From positions 116,066,610 to 116,130,609 of the forward strand of contig CM077647.1 in the NCBI GenBank assembly GCA_039707465.1: DNA of 64,000 nt, in the 5' to 3' direction. The translations under genes and the position numbers were made by a program. Origin of the DNA: Rhabdophis nuchalis. Lineage: Eukaryota; Chordata; Lepidosauria; Squamata; Natricidae. The notes under the pieces were generated by a model. That model did no database searches. It saw nothing but the letters and a program-made list of their open reading frames with translations, and was not told the origin of the DNA. Within the stretch, counting starts at the first letter, position 1; each line of letters starts with the position of its first letter. Below, piece by piece: positions 33,601 through 44,235 of this stretch.

Positions 33601-35076
33601 ATTCAGCCATCTAGATACTGTTTACTAAATAGTTGGATTGGAAATATTAATGACAAGGATAGAATAGCAACTATGATAAATAAAGAGAGAAATGGAGGCT
33701 GTTCTCTTTTGGATCCTGCTTCTTTTTTTAGTCACATTTTCTTTATATTGTAGTGCAGAAAAAGTACTGGAGTGTTCTTTTTTTAAGTTGAGATTTTTGA
33801 AAAAGTATATTTCCCTTTAAGGAATCAGACCATTTGCCCATTGAGCCTAGTATTATCTATATCCCAGGGGTCAAACTCGTGATGTCATGTGACTTTCCCC
33901 CCCTTCACTAAACGGGATGGGCATGGTCAGTGCATGATACATCTGGCCCCCAGGGTGCAAGTTTAACACCCCTGATCTATATTGACTGATAAGTCTGGAA
34001 TGGTTTAGGATAGATATATAAACAACAGGGCATATTATACAATGCAAAGCAATGCAATAGCAGAGTTGGAAGGGACCTTGGAGGTCTTCTAGTCCAACCC
34101 CCTACCTAGGCAGGAAACCTTATACCGTTTCAGACAAATGGCTATCCAATGTCTTTTTAAAGACTTCCAGTGTTGGGGCATTCATAACTTCTGGAGACAA
34201 GCTGTTCCACTGATCATGTTTTATAAGGCAATCCATTATAAAAATCTCACTTCCACATCCTTCTTTCACATAATGGGTTAAACGGCTTTCTCATCACTAC
34301 TGCAGGAAATGAAAGCAAAATCATTTTTTTAATTACTTTGATAATTTCTAGGGCATAATTGTTTTCATAGAGGACTTCAGAGTGACTTAGTCTTTCATTA
34401 CTTATAATAGTAAAGACTAGTAGTATCATGAAACTCATTTAAAGGAAGAATAACTCTTCCCTTCAAAAAAAAAATCAGGAGCCCAAAGTTTAAAAGTTTT
34501 TTAGAATGTGCTAAAGATGATAGCTTGTATTTGAAATGATCCAAGGAATGTATTTAGTGAAGCTGTTGTACCAATAGGTGTCACATGATCCTGACAGTTG
34601 ATTCTAATCAAGATTTTAGTGCTGCTTTTTGGCCAGAAGATGTCTCTGTATACTTCTCAATATCTCATTTTGTCATTTTTACAGCAATCCTAAATTCTTC
34701 ATTCTACCTAATTATTTTTTCGGGTGTAAGGTTTTCCATCTACTTAAGAGATCTACTTAAAATCTATTAAATAGACATGGTAGAAGTTGTATTTGATAAT
34801 TTTCTTCTTTGTCAGTTTTAACCCTGATTTTATATTGTAAATCTTGGTCTCTAGTTGTTCTTTGACTTTTTGTTTCAATATTGTTGAATCACAAACCAAA
34901 TATTGAAGTGAGATAAGAAATGTCAAGTATTAGTTATTTAAATGTGTTATCTTCAAGTGTGGCTATTTACATGCCATTTTGCAGCTAACTTTAATATTTT
35001 CTTTATTCTTAGATTAAAATGTCCTTATTGTCCTATGGAGCAGAGTCCTGGGGATGCCAAACAGATATTCTTCTGA
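13663..35076 (+). CDS. RMND5A: RMND5A, complete gene span (nine coding exons)
   Basis: RMND5A is the RING-type subunit of the CTLH (GID) E3 ubiquitin ligase complex, where it pairs with MAEA to form the catalytic core. Coding exons: 13663-13804, 16547-16689, 19249-19383, 19502-19602, 22265-22431, 24519-24684, 26530-26632, 29154-29308 and 35013-35076. Every intron is GT-AG and every phase fits, giving 1176 nt or 391 residues plus TGA, which matches the mammalian length as I recall it. Domains in order are a LisH at about 114-146, a CTLH helix at about 153-210, a CRA-like region to about 300, and a degenerate RING at 336-377 with C336, C354, H356, C374 and C377. The ending IFF matches the family. 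No frameshift or internal stop was seen, so the gene looks intact. Introns 1, 2, 4, 5, 7 and 8 carry repeats. It is head-to-head with RNF103 and convergent with CD8A. Confidence 0.97.
13805..15540. other. RMND5A: RMND5A intron 1, first part
   Basis: Intron sequence with no recognised repeat. The short open frames at 14229-14456 and 15069-15254 have no family match or splice support. Confidence 0.5.
15542..15626. repeat. (AAT)n microsatellite at an L2 3' end
   Basis: About 28 uninterrupted ATA/AAT triplets abut the 3' end of the L2 element to the right. The apparent poly-Tyr open frame is this repeat translated. Confidence 0.95.
15627..16402 (-). mobile_element. L2-type LINE, reverse transcriptase C-terminal part
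   Basis: On the minus strand an open frame of 188 residues (16397-15831) reads [53 protein letters not shown] and [18 protein letters not shown]. This is the C-terminal reverse transcriptase region of L2-family LINEs. It is 5'-truncated, and the 3' tail lies at the (AAT)n microsatellite. The frame is intact, suggesting a fairly young insertion. Confidence 0.93.
16547..16689 (+). CDS. RMND5A: RMND5A coding exon 2
   Basis: The acceptor is TCTATTTAG|ATCC and the donor is GATAAG|GTATTA. It encodes residues 48-95 with the conserved block [20 protein letters not shown], then [10 protein letters not shown]. The split codon AAT (Asn48) joins exon 1. The first few residues, NPDEDVSGT, differ from mammals; this is the most variable part of the protein. 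Confidence 0.95.
16690..17185. other. RMND5A: RMND5A intron 2, first part
   Basis: AT-rich intron sequence with TTTTAATTT-rich start and no recognised element. Confidence 0.45.
17186..17770 (-). mobile_element. Penelope-like element fragment, decayed
   Basis: The minus strand reads FLEAWHSTN from about 17610-17580, and near 17190-17270 gives AAACATCTGCAAGAAAACAA followed by CTCAGAG. Both are typical of squamate Penelope 3' parts. Many stops make it non-functional. Confidence 0.65.
17785..17905. mobile_element. hAT-like MITE fragment
   Basis: CAGGGGCAGCCCGGATGCAT at the left and CATCCCTTTGACACC at the right resemble the CAGGGGT...TTTGACACC hAT family at 33863-33974. Ends are unclear. Confidence 0.45.
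17906..19248. other. RMND5A: RMND5A intron 2, last part
   Basis: AT-rich sequence without exon or clear repeat. Short open frames at 18217-18444 and 18954-19187 are not supported. Confidence 0.45.
19249..19383 (+). CDS. RMND5A: RMND5A coding exon 3 (LisH domain)
   Basis: A 135-nt, phase-0 exon between TTTACAG and GTAATT. It encodes residues 96-140, beginning [16 protein letters not shown] and holding most of the LisH motif ([20 protein letters not shown]). LisH motifs mediate dimerisation within the CTLH complex. Confidence 0.96.
19502..19602 (+). CDS. RMND5A: RMND5A coding exon 4 (start of CTLH)
   Basis: The acceptor is TTTTCCAG|GAGTCTGG and the donor is TTGGA|GTGAGT. It lies only 118 nt from exon 3. 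It encodes [19 protein letters not shown] and on to [11 protein letters not shown], the end of LisH and the first CTLH helix. It ends in phase 2, completed by exon 5. Confidence 0.95.
19865..20160. mobile_element. Old copy of the GTAGTCCT-type MITE
   Basis: TTTACTTTGCTTGTTGGAAG, AACCTTGCTTAACAACAG and an end GTTAAGGACCACCTG resemble the MITE at 20381-20765 but are diverged. TSD not assignable. Confidence 0.5.
20381..20765. mobile_element. Tc1/mariner-like MITE, copy C
   Basis: Starts TA|CAGGTAGTCCTTGATG and ends TTGAGGACTACCT|ATA. Interior CTGAATTTTGATCACATGAT and TTTCAGTGCCATGGTAAC match copies A and B. Open frames on both strands here are by-products. Confidence 0.82.
20770..22264. other. 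RMND5A: RMND5A intron 4, no gene
   Basis: Mostly unique AT-rich intron, with a short (AAAC)n run at about 21129-21157. No exon or recognised LINE. Confidence 0.45.
22265..22431 (+). CDS. RMND5A: RMND5A coding exon 5 (CTLH)
   Basis: The acceptor is ATTTCTTAG|GTGGGC and the donor is CAGAAAG|GTAAGC. It encodes [20 protein letters not shown], then [20 protein letters not shown] and the [11 protein letters not shown] block. The CTLH motif ends within it and a CRA-like helical region follows. Confidence 0.95.
22913..23946 (+). mobile_element. TA-flanked MITE carrying a microsatellite array, copy 1
   Basis: Termini CTGTATTTTTTGGTGTATAA and GTCTTATACTCCGAAAAATA(CGG) are inverted and flanked by TA (22911-22912, 23947-23948), consistent with Tc1/mariner-type transposition. 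Between them lie a GGTTTTGAAGAG block, a (GTAG)/(GAGA)/AAATACAGTA array at 22991-23385, a conserved GGAGAAGGAAATTGCAGAG block and a GC-rich stretch with repeated GCCCATTT. No transposase. Confidence 0.85.
22991..23385. repeat. (GTAG)n/(GAGA)n compound microsatellite
   Basis: The array alternates GTAGGTAG, GAGAGAGA and AAATACAGTA in irregular higher-order units. It lies within a MITE. The open frames rich in Ser-Leu-Tyr-Pro-Thr on the minus strand are its translation. Confidence 0.93.
23947..24518. other. RMND5A: RMND5A intron 5, last part
   Basis: AT-rich intron sequence between the MITE and exon 6. Nothing recognised. Confidence 0.45.
24519..24684 (+). CDS. RMND5A: RMND5A coding exon 6 (CRA-like region)
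   Basis: The acceptor is TTTTGCAG|ATATTC and the donor is GTTAG|GTATGG. It encodes [20 protein letters not shown], then [19 protein letters not shown] and [12 protein letters not shown], highly conserved. The phase-2 end is completed by exon 7 to give Ser. Confidence 0.95.
24685..25675. other. RMND5A: RMND5A intron 6, first part
   Basis: Intron sequence without identified element. The 25105-25386 open frame has no recognisable family and no stop-free partners. Confidence 0.45.
25676..25960 (-). mobile_element. L2-type LINE 3' end with (GATA) tail
   Basis: The body CTATAACCGCGTCCTCTCC and GACTCGGAGCGGTGCACAGG match the 3' end of the L2 copy at 15627. The tail is a short AGATAGATAG repeat at 25679-25698 rather than (AAT)n. 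5'-truncated near 25960. Confidence 0.8.
25961..26529. other. RMND5A: RMND5A intron 6, last part
   Basis: No exon or recognised repeat. Confidence 0.4.
26530..26632 (+). CDS. RMND5A: RMND5A coding exon 7
   Basis: The acceptor is TTTCTTCAG|CTTTTC and the donor is TTACCA|GTGAGT. It encodes [20 protein letters not shown] and [14 protein letters not shown], conserved in the family and linking the CRA-like region to the RING. Confidence 0.95.
26850..27425. mobile_element. Unclassified interspersed-repeat-like segment
   Basis: GC content rises relative to flanks, and the segment ends GGGCGGTTCTATAAATCTAA followed by (ATTAA)-like DNA, which looks like a LINE or SINE 3' end. No coding motif identifies a family. 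Confidence 0.35.
27426..28425. other. RMND5A: RMND5A intron 7, no gene
   Basis: AT-rich intron sequence. A short open frame at 28258-28455 runs into the adjacent MITE and has no support. Confidence 0.4.
28429..28906. mobile_element. TA-flanked MITE (CAGTGGTACCTCGG family)
   Basis: Perfect terminal inverted repeats CAGTGGTACCTCGGATCACG and TGGTCCGAGGTACCACTG (apart from one internal base) are flanked by TA at 28427-28428 and 28907-28908. This fits pogo/Tigger-like elements. The interior has many GTTCGTGA(T/A)GCGA blocks and a 73-bp tandem duplication at 28488-28632. Confidence 0.88.
28488..28632. repeat. 73-bp tandem duplication inside the MITE
   Basis: The unit beginning GGTTGTGATGCGAGGCACA recurs exactly one period (73 bp) later with few differences (for example CACAATTT against CACAGTTT). 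Confidence 0.9.
29154..29308 (+). CDS. RMND5A: RMND5A coding exon 8 (RING, first half)
   Basis: The acceptor is TTTTCTACAG|ATTG and the donor is AGCAA|GTAAGT. It encodes residues 320 to about 371: [20 protein letters not shown], then [20 protein letters not shown]. It carries RING ligands C336, C354 and H356. Confidence 0.96.
29500..29640. mobile_element. Fragment of the microsatellite-bearing MITE (GC-rich interior)
   Basis: TTTTTTGCCTCCCGAAACCC, CCCTTCACCAAAATGGC and GGGGCTGGGGAGGGCAGAAA match the interior of the element at 39483-41158. No termini. Confidence 0.6.
30837..31058 (-). pseudogene. Retroviral integrase remnant
   Basis: The frame contains [10 protein letters not shown], resembling the region after the zinc-binding domain, then [18 protein letters not shown], the start of the catalytic core with its first Asp. 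It stops shortly after. Class II (betaretrovirus-like) is the closest family I recognise. Confidence 0.8.
31985..32110 (-). pseudogene. Reverse transcriptase remnant with YMDD
   Basis: A short frame on the minus strand reads [12 protein letters not shown], then [14 protein letters not shown] is the catalytic motif of retroviral reverse transcriptases, with the preceding SP and LCQ residues in the expected place. Only this palm segment is recognisable. Confidence 0.8.
32116..32316 (-). pseudogene. Retroviral capsid C-terminal remnant
   Basis: The frame includes [17 protein letters not shown] and [15 protein letters not shown], resembling the C-terminal capsid domain end of betaretroviruses. 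It then runs to a stop, directly next to the RT remnant. Confidence 0.65.
32319..32916 (-). pseudogene. Retroviral gag N-terminal remnants
   Basis: Two broken frames: one (32916-32638) with [20 protein letters not shown], resembling a matrix domain, and one (32549-32319) with a proline run PPPPDQE, as in betaretroviral gag linkers. Assignment is by position and composition. Confidence 0.5.
33000..33600 (-). mobile_element. Possible 5' LTR of the provirus
   Basis: On the minus strand, sequence ending TTTTCGTGCTGAAACCCAGG and AAGGACA lies just before the gag-like frame. CTGAAACCC-type U5 ends are common in retroviral LTRs. The other LTR edge and the primer-binding site were not recognised, and no second copy was seen near 29700-29930. 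Confidence 0.4.
33863..33974. mobile_element. Short hAT MITE with perfect TSD
   Basis: Ends CCCAGGGGTCAAACT and AGTTTAACACCCCTG (approximate inverted repeat). An 8-bp duplication ATCTATAT lies at 33855-33862 and 33975-33982. Length is 112 bp. Confidence 0.82.
34053..34216 (-). mobile_element. CR1 (L3) LINE 3' end
   Basis: AGCAGAGTTGGAAGGGACCT, GGTCTTCTAGTCCAACCCC and CAGACAAATGGCTATCCAAT are the reverse complement of the CR1 3' end at 55080-55165. 5'-truncated to about 160 bp. Confidence 0.88.
34217..35012. other. RMND5A: RMND5A intron 8, last part
   Basis: AT-rich intron between the CR1 fragment and exon 9. Nothing else recognised. Confidence 0.45.
35013..35076 (+). CDS. RMND5A: RMND5A coding exon 9 (RING end and stop)
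   Basis: The acceptor is TTTATTCTTAG|ATTAAAATG. It encodes [20 protein letters not shown], then TGA at 35074-35076. C374 and C377 complete the RING. The 5.7-kb intron before it holds the decayed provirus. Confidence 0.96.
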
Positions 35077-37930
35077 GGACATAAATTATGATATGTGTGT
35101 GATCTGGAAAACTAAAACAGGCAAATGTTCCACTTTATGCTGTACATACAAAGGAGAATTCTTGTGTTTTATATGAGTCTGATGCTCCAGAAATTTTTGC
35201 CAACATTTATTGCAGATGTACAGATTGGAAAAGCTCCAGATGTAATATCTGTTATAGGGCTTTTACTGTAATCTTGGTCGTCATATCTGATCAAGATACT
35301 ACACCAGCAGTCATTCAATGCAGATTTTTTTGTACTTAATTCTATGGAGACTTTGCTTTATAAAGTAGATACCAGTCACCATATAATTCTAATATTTGTC
35401 CTGCTGTTATCATTCTGATTGATTATTGTCATCATAAAGAATGTAAAGGATTTTTTTTCATTAGCATGTAAATAATTAAGAGAGGATTTCAGGAAAAAAG
35501 TTAAAAAATTGAATAGTGGATATACTTGTATTTCTCTTATTATTTTTCCAAGTCAGAACTTTGACATTTTCAGAGCTTTTCTCTTCCAGTTGGAACATTT
35601 TTTCCAGCTTTTAAATTCCACCTGAGTTCTACCTAAATGTGCTTATGTATAAATTGCATAATATTTACATAAGCATAACAGATTTCCAATCATTTCTGAT
35701 TTAGAAAAATAGCAAGTGAATAAGGTTTTCTACACTTATGAATTTGTTTCAGTTGTTTTCATCACCAAGAGTTCTTTGGGTATCTTGAGAGTATTCAATA
35801 CCACAGAGCTCTAGAATGGAAAGTTTTTCTAGCTAATACTTGTTCTTCAGGGTTGGTTTTTTTTTTTTAGTTATACTGTAATTTAAGGTTTGATTTCAAG
35901 ATCAGTGTCTTGTTGCTGTACAGTTTACTAGACATGATTGTTACATTATTTATAAAGTTATCAGAACCAAATACACTGTTGCTAATGTTCATTGTTAAGA
36001 AGAGGAATAGAAGATGTTTCACTAGTCTCTTTATCCCAAGTTTGGACCTCCATCTTAATAGAAATAAATATATCTTCTGTTGTTAAGAGCGTTGTGCCAG
36101 TGACCATGTCCCCTTTAATATCATGATAATATCACTTTATTCTTAAATTTATTATACTGGTGACAAAGCAAATATCTAGATTAGAAACTTTAAACTGGAT
36201 TTGATCATCATTCTCTTTATCTGGGGAATCTTCAGTATCATAGTCAGGAAGAAGAAACATTAGTAGATTCTTATATCCAAAGTCTTGCCAATTTGCAGTG
36301 GCCTGGATTCTCTGGGAAAAGCTAGGATAGGTAAAGGATTATGCATTTGTACTATAAATAATATCCAAAGTGAATATATACTTATAAATTTGATGGGCGT
36401 TATAGCAAATGTCATGTGTGCATTCATTGCATTGTCCTACAATAAAGCAGAGGAACTATTCGATATTTATTGCTACCAAGATTCCATCTTTCTATGGCTG
36501 GATACTAAAATAATTAAATCTACTGGCCCAACGCATTACACAAAAAATGTTCATAAAAGGTCTACATGTTCTGATAATTTGTCATAGTCCCAAAGAATAT
36601 ACCAATGCAACATGACACTATTGTTCAAATAGAAAAAAAGAAGTAAAACTGTACACTGTATTCTCTGAGTTACTTCTATAACGTGCTTCTATAGAAATTT
36701 AATAAAGATAATGAGAAACAAGTAAAAGTGTTTTCTGTTCAGGTTCAAATCTCAATGAAGTTGCTTTTATTTAATAAGGGAACTGCACATATGTGAGTCA
36801 AATATATTCTTCTACTCAGTGTCATAAGAAAATGTTGAAAAGTTAGCACTATAATACACAACTGTATTCAAGGGGAACATTTATATTGTAAGGATATTTT
36901 GCAGACATATAAATAATTTCATGTATGTGGGCCATCAATCTCAATAAGTATTGGGGTTTTGTAAATGTTTGATAGAAAACTCTGTTTTCTTTTTTAATCT
37001 AAGAAACTATGCTAGTTTGCCTATTTTATACGTAAGGATTGATATCTTCATACCAAAATATAAGGACTGATAGCATTTTAGTGGACTCCAAAACAAAAGT
37101 GGAGTTTATTTTTCCTCAGATCACTGGGGAATGTATTAGTTCCTAGCCATTTCATTCTGGGAGGGATGGCTGCACTATTTTTAAATCCAGGATTGGAGTT
37201 ATACCCCATCAGTTGTATGGTGGAATGGCATGAACTGTGATGTTCTACACTTTTTTAGAATTCATGGTTATGTATGAATTATTTTTGAGCCTTTTTATGA
37301 ATCTTACAGTTTGAAAATCCTTTGCTTTTGTTTTTCTTGAAAACAGTATACTAGAAACAGGTAGTTTATTTTAGCAAACATTTCCCAATTACACAGCCCA
37401 TTTTGTCCTTGAGACCGTCACTGATATGATTGACATATGAGGAAACTACTGTCACTCTGGGGAGTGACAATAAAAACAATGCTTACAAACATGTTTCATA
37501 GTTATAACATGTTTGTGAGTTGTGTGCCAGATCAGTATTTCTCAACCTCAGCAAATTGTGAGGACTTCAATTTCCAGAATTCTGTAGCTAGTATCTTGGT
37601 TGGGGAATTCTAGAGGTTGATGTCTATATATCTTAACACTGTTGAGGTTGAGAAACACTATGCTAGATTATCATATTGCAAATAATTTATTCTCTTTGCA
37701 GTACGTATGAGCTGAGACTGTTTTGATAGCTTTCTGCTGGTACAAAAAAGATACAATGCACATTTGAATCCATGAATGGGGATGGTCAATAGGTAGAGCT
37801 CTACTGGGCTTATTACGCTGACAAATAATGTATTATGTTACATAGTTACTGTAATGAGTATAAAACGTTTGCTAAATGTATTTTGCTTGATCTTATTGCC
37901 TCAATAAAATTTCTATGAAAACAACAGTAG
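35077..37930 (+). promoter_or_regulatory. RMND5A: Probable RMND5A 3' UTR with two poly(A) signals
   Basis: This stretch lies directly after the RMND5A stop and is almost repeat-free except for one hAT MITE at 37533-37660. AATAAA occurs at 36701-36706 and at 37903-37908, the latter in a TTGCCTCAATAAAATTTC context. A long 3' UTR is therefore likely, with possible alternative ends. Which signal is used cannot be settled from sequence. Confidence 0.55.
37533..37660. mobile_element. hAT MITE (CAGTGTTTCTCAACC family), copy 1
   Basis: CAGTATTTCTCAACCTCAGC and GTTGAGGTTGAGAAACACTA are inverted ends. TSD TGCCAGAT (37525-37532) and TGCTAGAT (37661-37668) match 7 of 8. It lies within the probable RMND5A 3' UTR. 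Confidence 0.85.
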
Positions 37931-38234
37931 GTGCTTGGAACTGATAGCATCTGACTTGGAAAGTCATTACAGTCCTTATATTTTAGGTATCAAATAATTT
38001 CATGTGAACTATTGAAGTTGATTAGCAAAATGAACTTTCAATATGAAAATTGGCCTGATACCTTGCTTCTGTGTGCCTGCTTTTCATTTCTGGCTTGTTC
38101 TTTCGGGTAATTGAGCATACAAATATCAGATTTTTATTTTTTATTAAACATGTACCTACTTTCATAGATTTCTTCCACACTATTTAATCTGGAATTACTT
38201 TACTATTTTCACTTTTCGAGAGTATTATCTAAAC

Positions 38235-38346
38235 CAGTGTTTTTTAACCTTGCCAACTTTAAGATGTGTGGATTTCAAATGTTGGCTGGGGAATTCTGGG
38301 AGTTGAAGTTCACATATCTTAAACTTCTCAAGGTTGAGAAACAGTG
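38235..38346. mobile_element. hAT MITE (CAGTGTTTCTCAACC family), copy 2
   Basis: CAGTGTTTTTTAACCTTGCC and CTCAAGGTTGAGAAACAGTG are the inverted ends, with GAATTCTGGGAGTTGAAG in the centre. TSD is weak (6 of 8). Confidence 0.8.
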
Positions 38347-38349
38347 ATT

Positions 38350-39480
38350 TAAATTATATTCTCATCCAATAATATATATCCTTCATTTTCCTTGCGGTTC
38401 TGGGGTTTTATTTGTTTTTGGGGGGGCGGGTGGTAGATTACAATAAATTTATGTGTTGGAGTAATCACTGCAGGGTGGCAGTGGCAGTGGCAACATGAGC
38501 TCTTGTCAGTCAAGCAAGTCTGTAAGAACTCAATGCACATTCTGTAAATCGTTCAAGAATTTTTTTCATTCCATTGTTTTTTAATTAGTGATTTGACTTT
38601 TTAATTATTGTTCATGGAATGGCATAGTGTAATAATATTAATAAAATATATATTTATAATACCAACATTGCATAACATTAATTTAAAAATACTGTTTAAC
38701 AACATTTAAAAAAAACTTTCACTACTGAACAGGTTTTTCTCTTGGTTTCCAAAATAATTTTTCATATCACATGTAGGAATGAATATTCAGCTACTATTTT
38801 AAAAGCTTTTTTTTCATATATAGATCTATTTGCATAAATAGCAGGAATGTTATGTTTCTCCTCCAGCTACTTACAACATTTCTTGCCTACAAGAAAATAA
38901 TGTACTGTAGCGCTGTGGAGGAAAATGGTTTCTTTGTGATGGAAACCATAACCACAGCAGTCTCCCTCTATGTTATGCTAAATAAATTATCGTTTCAAAG
39001 CCTTCCACATAGAGAATTTCTCATTTACAGAATAGGCAATACCAATCATAATAACAAGTTCAAAAGAAAGTAAAAAAGATGGGTAGCCTCTATGATTATT
39101 GCTGTTTCTAAGAAATCTTCCCCTCGCACATATTTGTTACTTGTTACTTGGCGACAAGCAAGATAATTGAGCTCAGTCTATATTGATTTCTTGGATTTAA
39201 ACACATAATTCAATTACCTTTGTTTCTTCCTTGCTTTTCAGTTTAAGTGACTTAAATGTTTATTTTCAAATTAATTAGAACATATTTTCTGTATGTATAA
39301 GTTGGTTATAAATCTTGTGAGTGATTTTGGTGGAAATAAGAGCTCCGGGAAGGATCACCTTTTCCTGTAAGGGTGAAAGGGCTTTTTAAAGTATGGGAAA
39401 GTAAATGCTTTAATAACTGTATGGCATTCATAGTAATGACTCTTGTCCTACTAAGAACCATTTGAATGTTTTACTTAGCT
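38350..39480. other. Intergenic sequence, no gene
   Basis: No exon or recognised repeat. The 38852-39073 open frame has no family resemblance. Confidence 0.45.
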
Positions 39481-39482
39481 TA

Positions 39483-41158
<1,676 letters not shown>

Positions 41159-41160
41159 TA

Positions 41161-42235
41161 TTTAAATGTTTTTTTTAGGTTAACTATGGATCAGATAGTC
41201 GTGGATAGAAATTTTAATCAAATGTTAAATCCTCTGTGAGACTATTTTTCTAGCGACATCTATCTCTTGTAAAATCCTACAGGCATATCTGTTGGAATTT
41301 AATGTGGTAATTTAAGATGATGTAATTGCTTCATAGTAGGAATGCACAAGTAGCATCATTATTACTCTTTTTTTTAAAAAAAGATGTTTTTAATACATTA
41401 TATTAAAAGATTGACTGTATAAAAAGATGAAAAAAGAATTTTAAGATTTTTTAAAACATAAACCTGTGAAATTAAAGATTGTTTAGCATGTACTGATTTT
41501 TTTTCTCATCTGAGTTTCTAAAGATCCTTTTTTGTTAATTATTTGTCCTAACATCCTTTAAATACCATGATTTAACTCTGAGTTTGAACCCTTGTAAAAG
41601 TTCAGCTGATTGCGCCAGGAGTTATCTGATTTTCTTGTTAAATGTTGATGTAACATTTTGACAGTCTCAGATTCATACATTGTAAATGATACCATCTTTA
41701 GTAGTCTGTCCTGTGCTATTTCCTTTTATAATATAGAACAGAGTCACCCATAGGTTATACTCTCAACAGATAATATAGTTATTCATTCAGAAAACTAGAA
41801 TTGATGATAGTTTCATTGGATATTGAAAAGGCTGGTAATTGGTGTAGTTCCAATTTTACAATAAGTTTTGGCCAGATGCAAATTTCTTTTTCCTATTATC
41901 TGAATTACAGGGTTGTTATATGTTGATTATTGTAAAAATGTTTTGTGAACTATCAAGGATGCGTTTTATCTCTTATATTTCTTACAACAGGTAATCAGGT
42001 ATTCTGGCTTGAATTATACTGAGTTATGTCATGATATATGTTTGATAATTATGAATTATGAAATACATTAACACAGTAAATAATTTGATAAACCATTATA
42101 TTACTGAACTATTTGAAATAAATAAATAGCCTTAAATGCATCTAGGGAAATCTGTCATAACTGGGGATTTAGTTGGCATTTGTGGAGGAAAGATGGTGAT
42201 GAGGAACACCACCCCTAAAGAGCTCTCTTAGAGAG
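41161..42235. other. Intergenic sequence, no gene
   Basis: AT-rich, with no exon or repeat recognised on either strand. Confidence 0.45.
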
Positions 42236-42239
42236 GCTC

Positions 42240-42540
42240 CTTCAAATTTGGTGGGATTCAAATTTGTTTACTACCGGTTCTGTGGGAGTGGCTTGGTGGG
42301 CGTGGCATGGCTTGGTGGGCATGGCAGGGGAAGGATACTGCAAAATCTCCATTCCCTCCCCACTCCAGGGGAAGTTTACTGCAAAATCCCCATTTCTTCC
42401 CGATCATCTGGGACTTGGAAGGCAGAGAATAGATGGGGGCGGGTCCAATGAGAGGTGCTATTTGCCAGTTCTCTGAACTACTCAAAATTTCTTCTACTGG
42501 TTTTCCAGAACTGGTTAGAATCTGCTGAATACCACCTGTG
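42240..42540. mobile_element. Squamate repeat of GTGGGCGTGGC type, copy 1
   Basis: GGTGGGATTCAAATTTGTTT, TACTACCGGTTCTGTGGGAG, TGGTGGGCGTGGCATGG and an end GCTGAATACCACC. The ends GGTGGGATTC and GAATACCACC look inverted, suggesting a MITE. Related pieces lie at 43125-43240 and 44236-44335. Confidence 0.6.
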
Positions 42541-43120
42541 CCTTATACCGTTTCTATTTTCTGTTATGTTTTATTCTAACTTAGTACTTTTATTCTGCTC
42601 CTATATACATTTTTTTAATCTTAAAAACTACCTGCTTCAACCTTCTAAAACACAGAGCAATGAAATCAGAAAAGAGGAATGGTTGTCATCAGTAGAAGGA
42701 GGAAGAAAAGGCAGGCCTTACATTCTGCAACAAAGGCTTCATCGAAACCCCTGGAAAAGATGACAGTTGCTAGATATATTGCAGCCAAGCAGATTTGATC
42801 TATGTAATATAAGCTCTCCGCTTGATACTTTAGAATGGGACCTCTAGCAAGAGATTGAAAGACAATAAGATCTCTCATCACCTCTAAGAGGACATTCCCT
42901 CCCCGATTCCCTCCCAGATTCATGCCATTTGCAGCGGCAGCATGGCTTACTTCAAGTGGACCTGAGATTCTAGATATAAAATATGTAAAAAATGGCAGTC
43001 TAGCAGATTTTGTAGGCAGACATAGTGAAGGAAGAAAGCAGGATTCAGCTTACGTCAACTGTCCCAACTTGATCAATTAGAAAAGAAAGACTCTTAGGCC
43101 CATGGCTAGCCAAAGCAGAG
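42541..43120. other. Intergenic sequence, no gene
   Basis: No recognised element or exon. The open frame 42666-42923 (minus) has no family resemblance. Confidence 0.4.
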
Positions 43121-43124
43121 ATGG

Positions 43125-43240
43125 TATTCTGCCGGTTTGCACCAGTTCAGGCTAACTGGTAGTGGGGGCGGCGTGAAGCTCAGCCCACTCATCCAGACAT
43201 CACGGAGCTTCTGTGCATGCACAGACCTGCGCACACTTCT
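43125..43240. mobile_element. GTGGGCGTGGC-type repeat fragment, copy 2
   Basis: GGTATTCTGCCGGTTTGCAC, TAACTGGTAGTGGGGGCGG and CTTCTGTGCATGCACAG resemble copy 1 but are shorter. Confidence 0.5.
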
Positions 43241-44061
43241 GCTAACGAATCAGTAGTGAAAATGAGGATACCATTACTGAGCCAAAGGTATACTATGCTA
43301 AAGCCAAATGGCTATAGAAAAAATGAAGTTGGATCTGAGGTTTTCCTGTCCAATTATATGATTAACTTTGTCATGTCTCCTTACACCCTCTGGTTATTAA
43401 GAAGCATCCAATTTGGTGCTAACAAATCGTTCTGGAGACAGTTCCTGTCTTTGCAGATGGCATTCCTTTCTTAATCTTGAAGTAGTCGGTGTTTCTAACG
43501 GGATGGTGCTTCTCACAGGATGGTACGAGGCTTCGTTTCATTTCCTCATGGTATCCCCTGGCAACCCTCTCACTCATTCCACCGCAGTTTCCTCCCCCCC
43601 CCCCCCGCGCTTTCTGTGGCAGGCTGGCAATGGCAAGCTGATTGCAGTGTATAGCTTAACAGCAGCCCTGACAGCTTCTTTTTAAAAAATTGATTGATAT
43701 TTTTTTTCAGAAATGTAGTCTTAGTTTTCTAAATTGCCCGTTTCCTCCTCTTACAACATACCTAACTCTAATTCCATATAACAAATTGTATAGAGGAACT
43801 TTCTTAGGCAAAGCCATTTTTCCTTCTTTTAATATTCATTACTTAAAACAGACCATAAGCTACCCACTATCTTTCCATCAGCATACATGCTTCTTAAAAT
43901 TCATTAATTTCCCTATCTTTAGCAACCATTCTCTCCCAAAATATACACATTTAATTGCTTACTTGTTTTTCCCATTTACACATAACTGACACTTGTTCAT
44001 CCATTGTCTATGTAAAATACAACCACATTGGTTTTGACACAGTTATGTTCATTATATAAAA
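43241..44061. other. Intergenic sequence, no gene
   Basis: Nothing recognised apart from a C-run near 43592. Short open frames are unsupported. Confidence 0.4.
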
Positions 44062-44224
44062 CAGGTAGTCCTCAAGTTGCAACCATAATGGAGTATGCCA
44101 ATTAGTTATAAGTACAGCAGTTTGATAATATATTTCCCAATCAGGCAGACCCTCCTCTTTCTTTGGATTCTTGTAGTAATTTTAATTTAATTCTGGATCT
44201 CGATTGTAAATAGAGAACTACCTG
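44062..44224. mobile_element. Tc1/mariner-like MITE, short copy D
   Basis: CAGGTAGTCCTCAAGTTGC and AGAGAACTACCTG are inverted ends of the 7063/20381 family, with most of the interior deleted. Confidence 0.65.
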
Positions 44225-44235
44225 TACATGTATCT

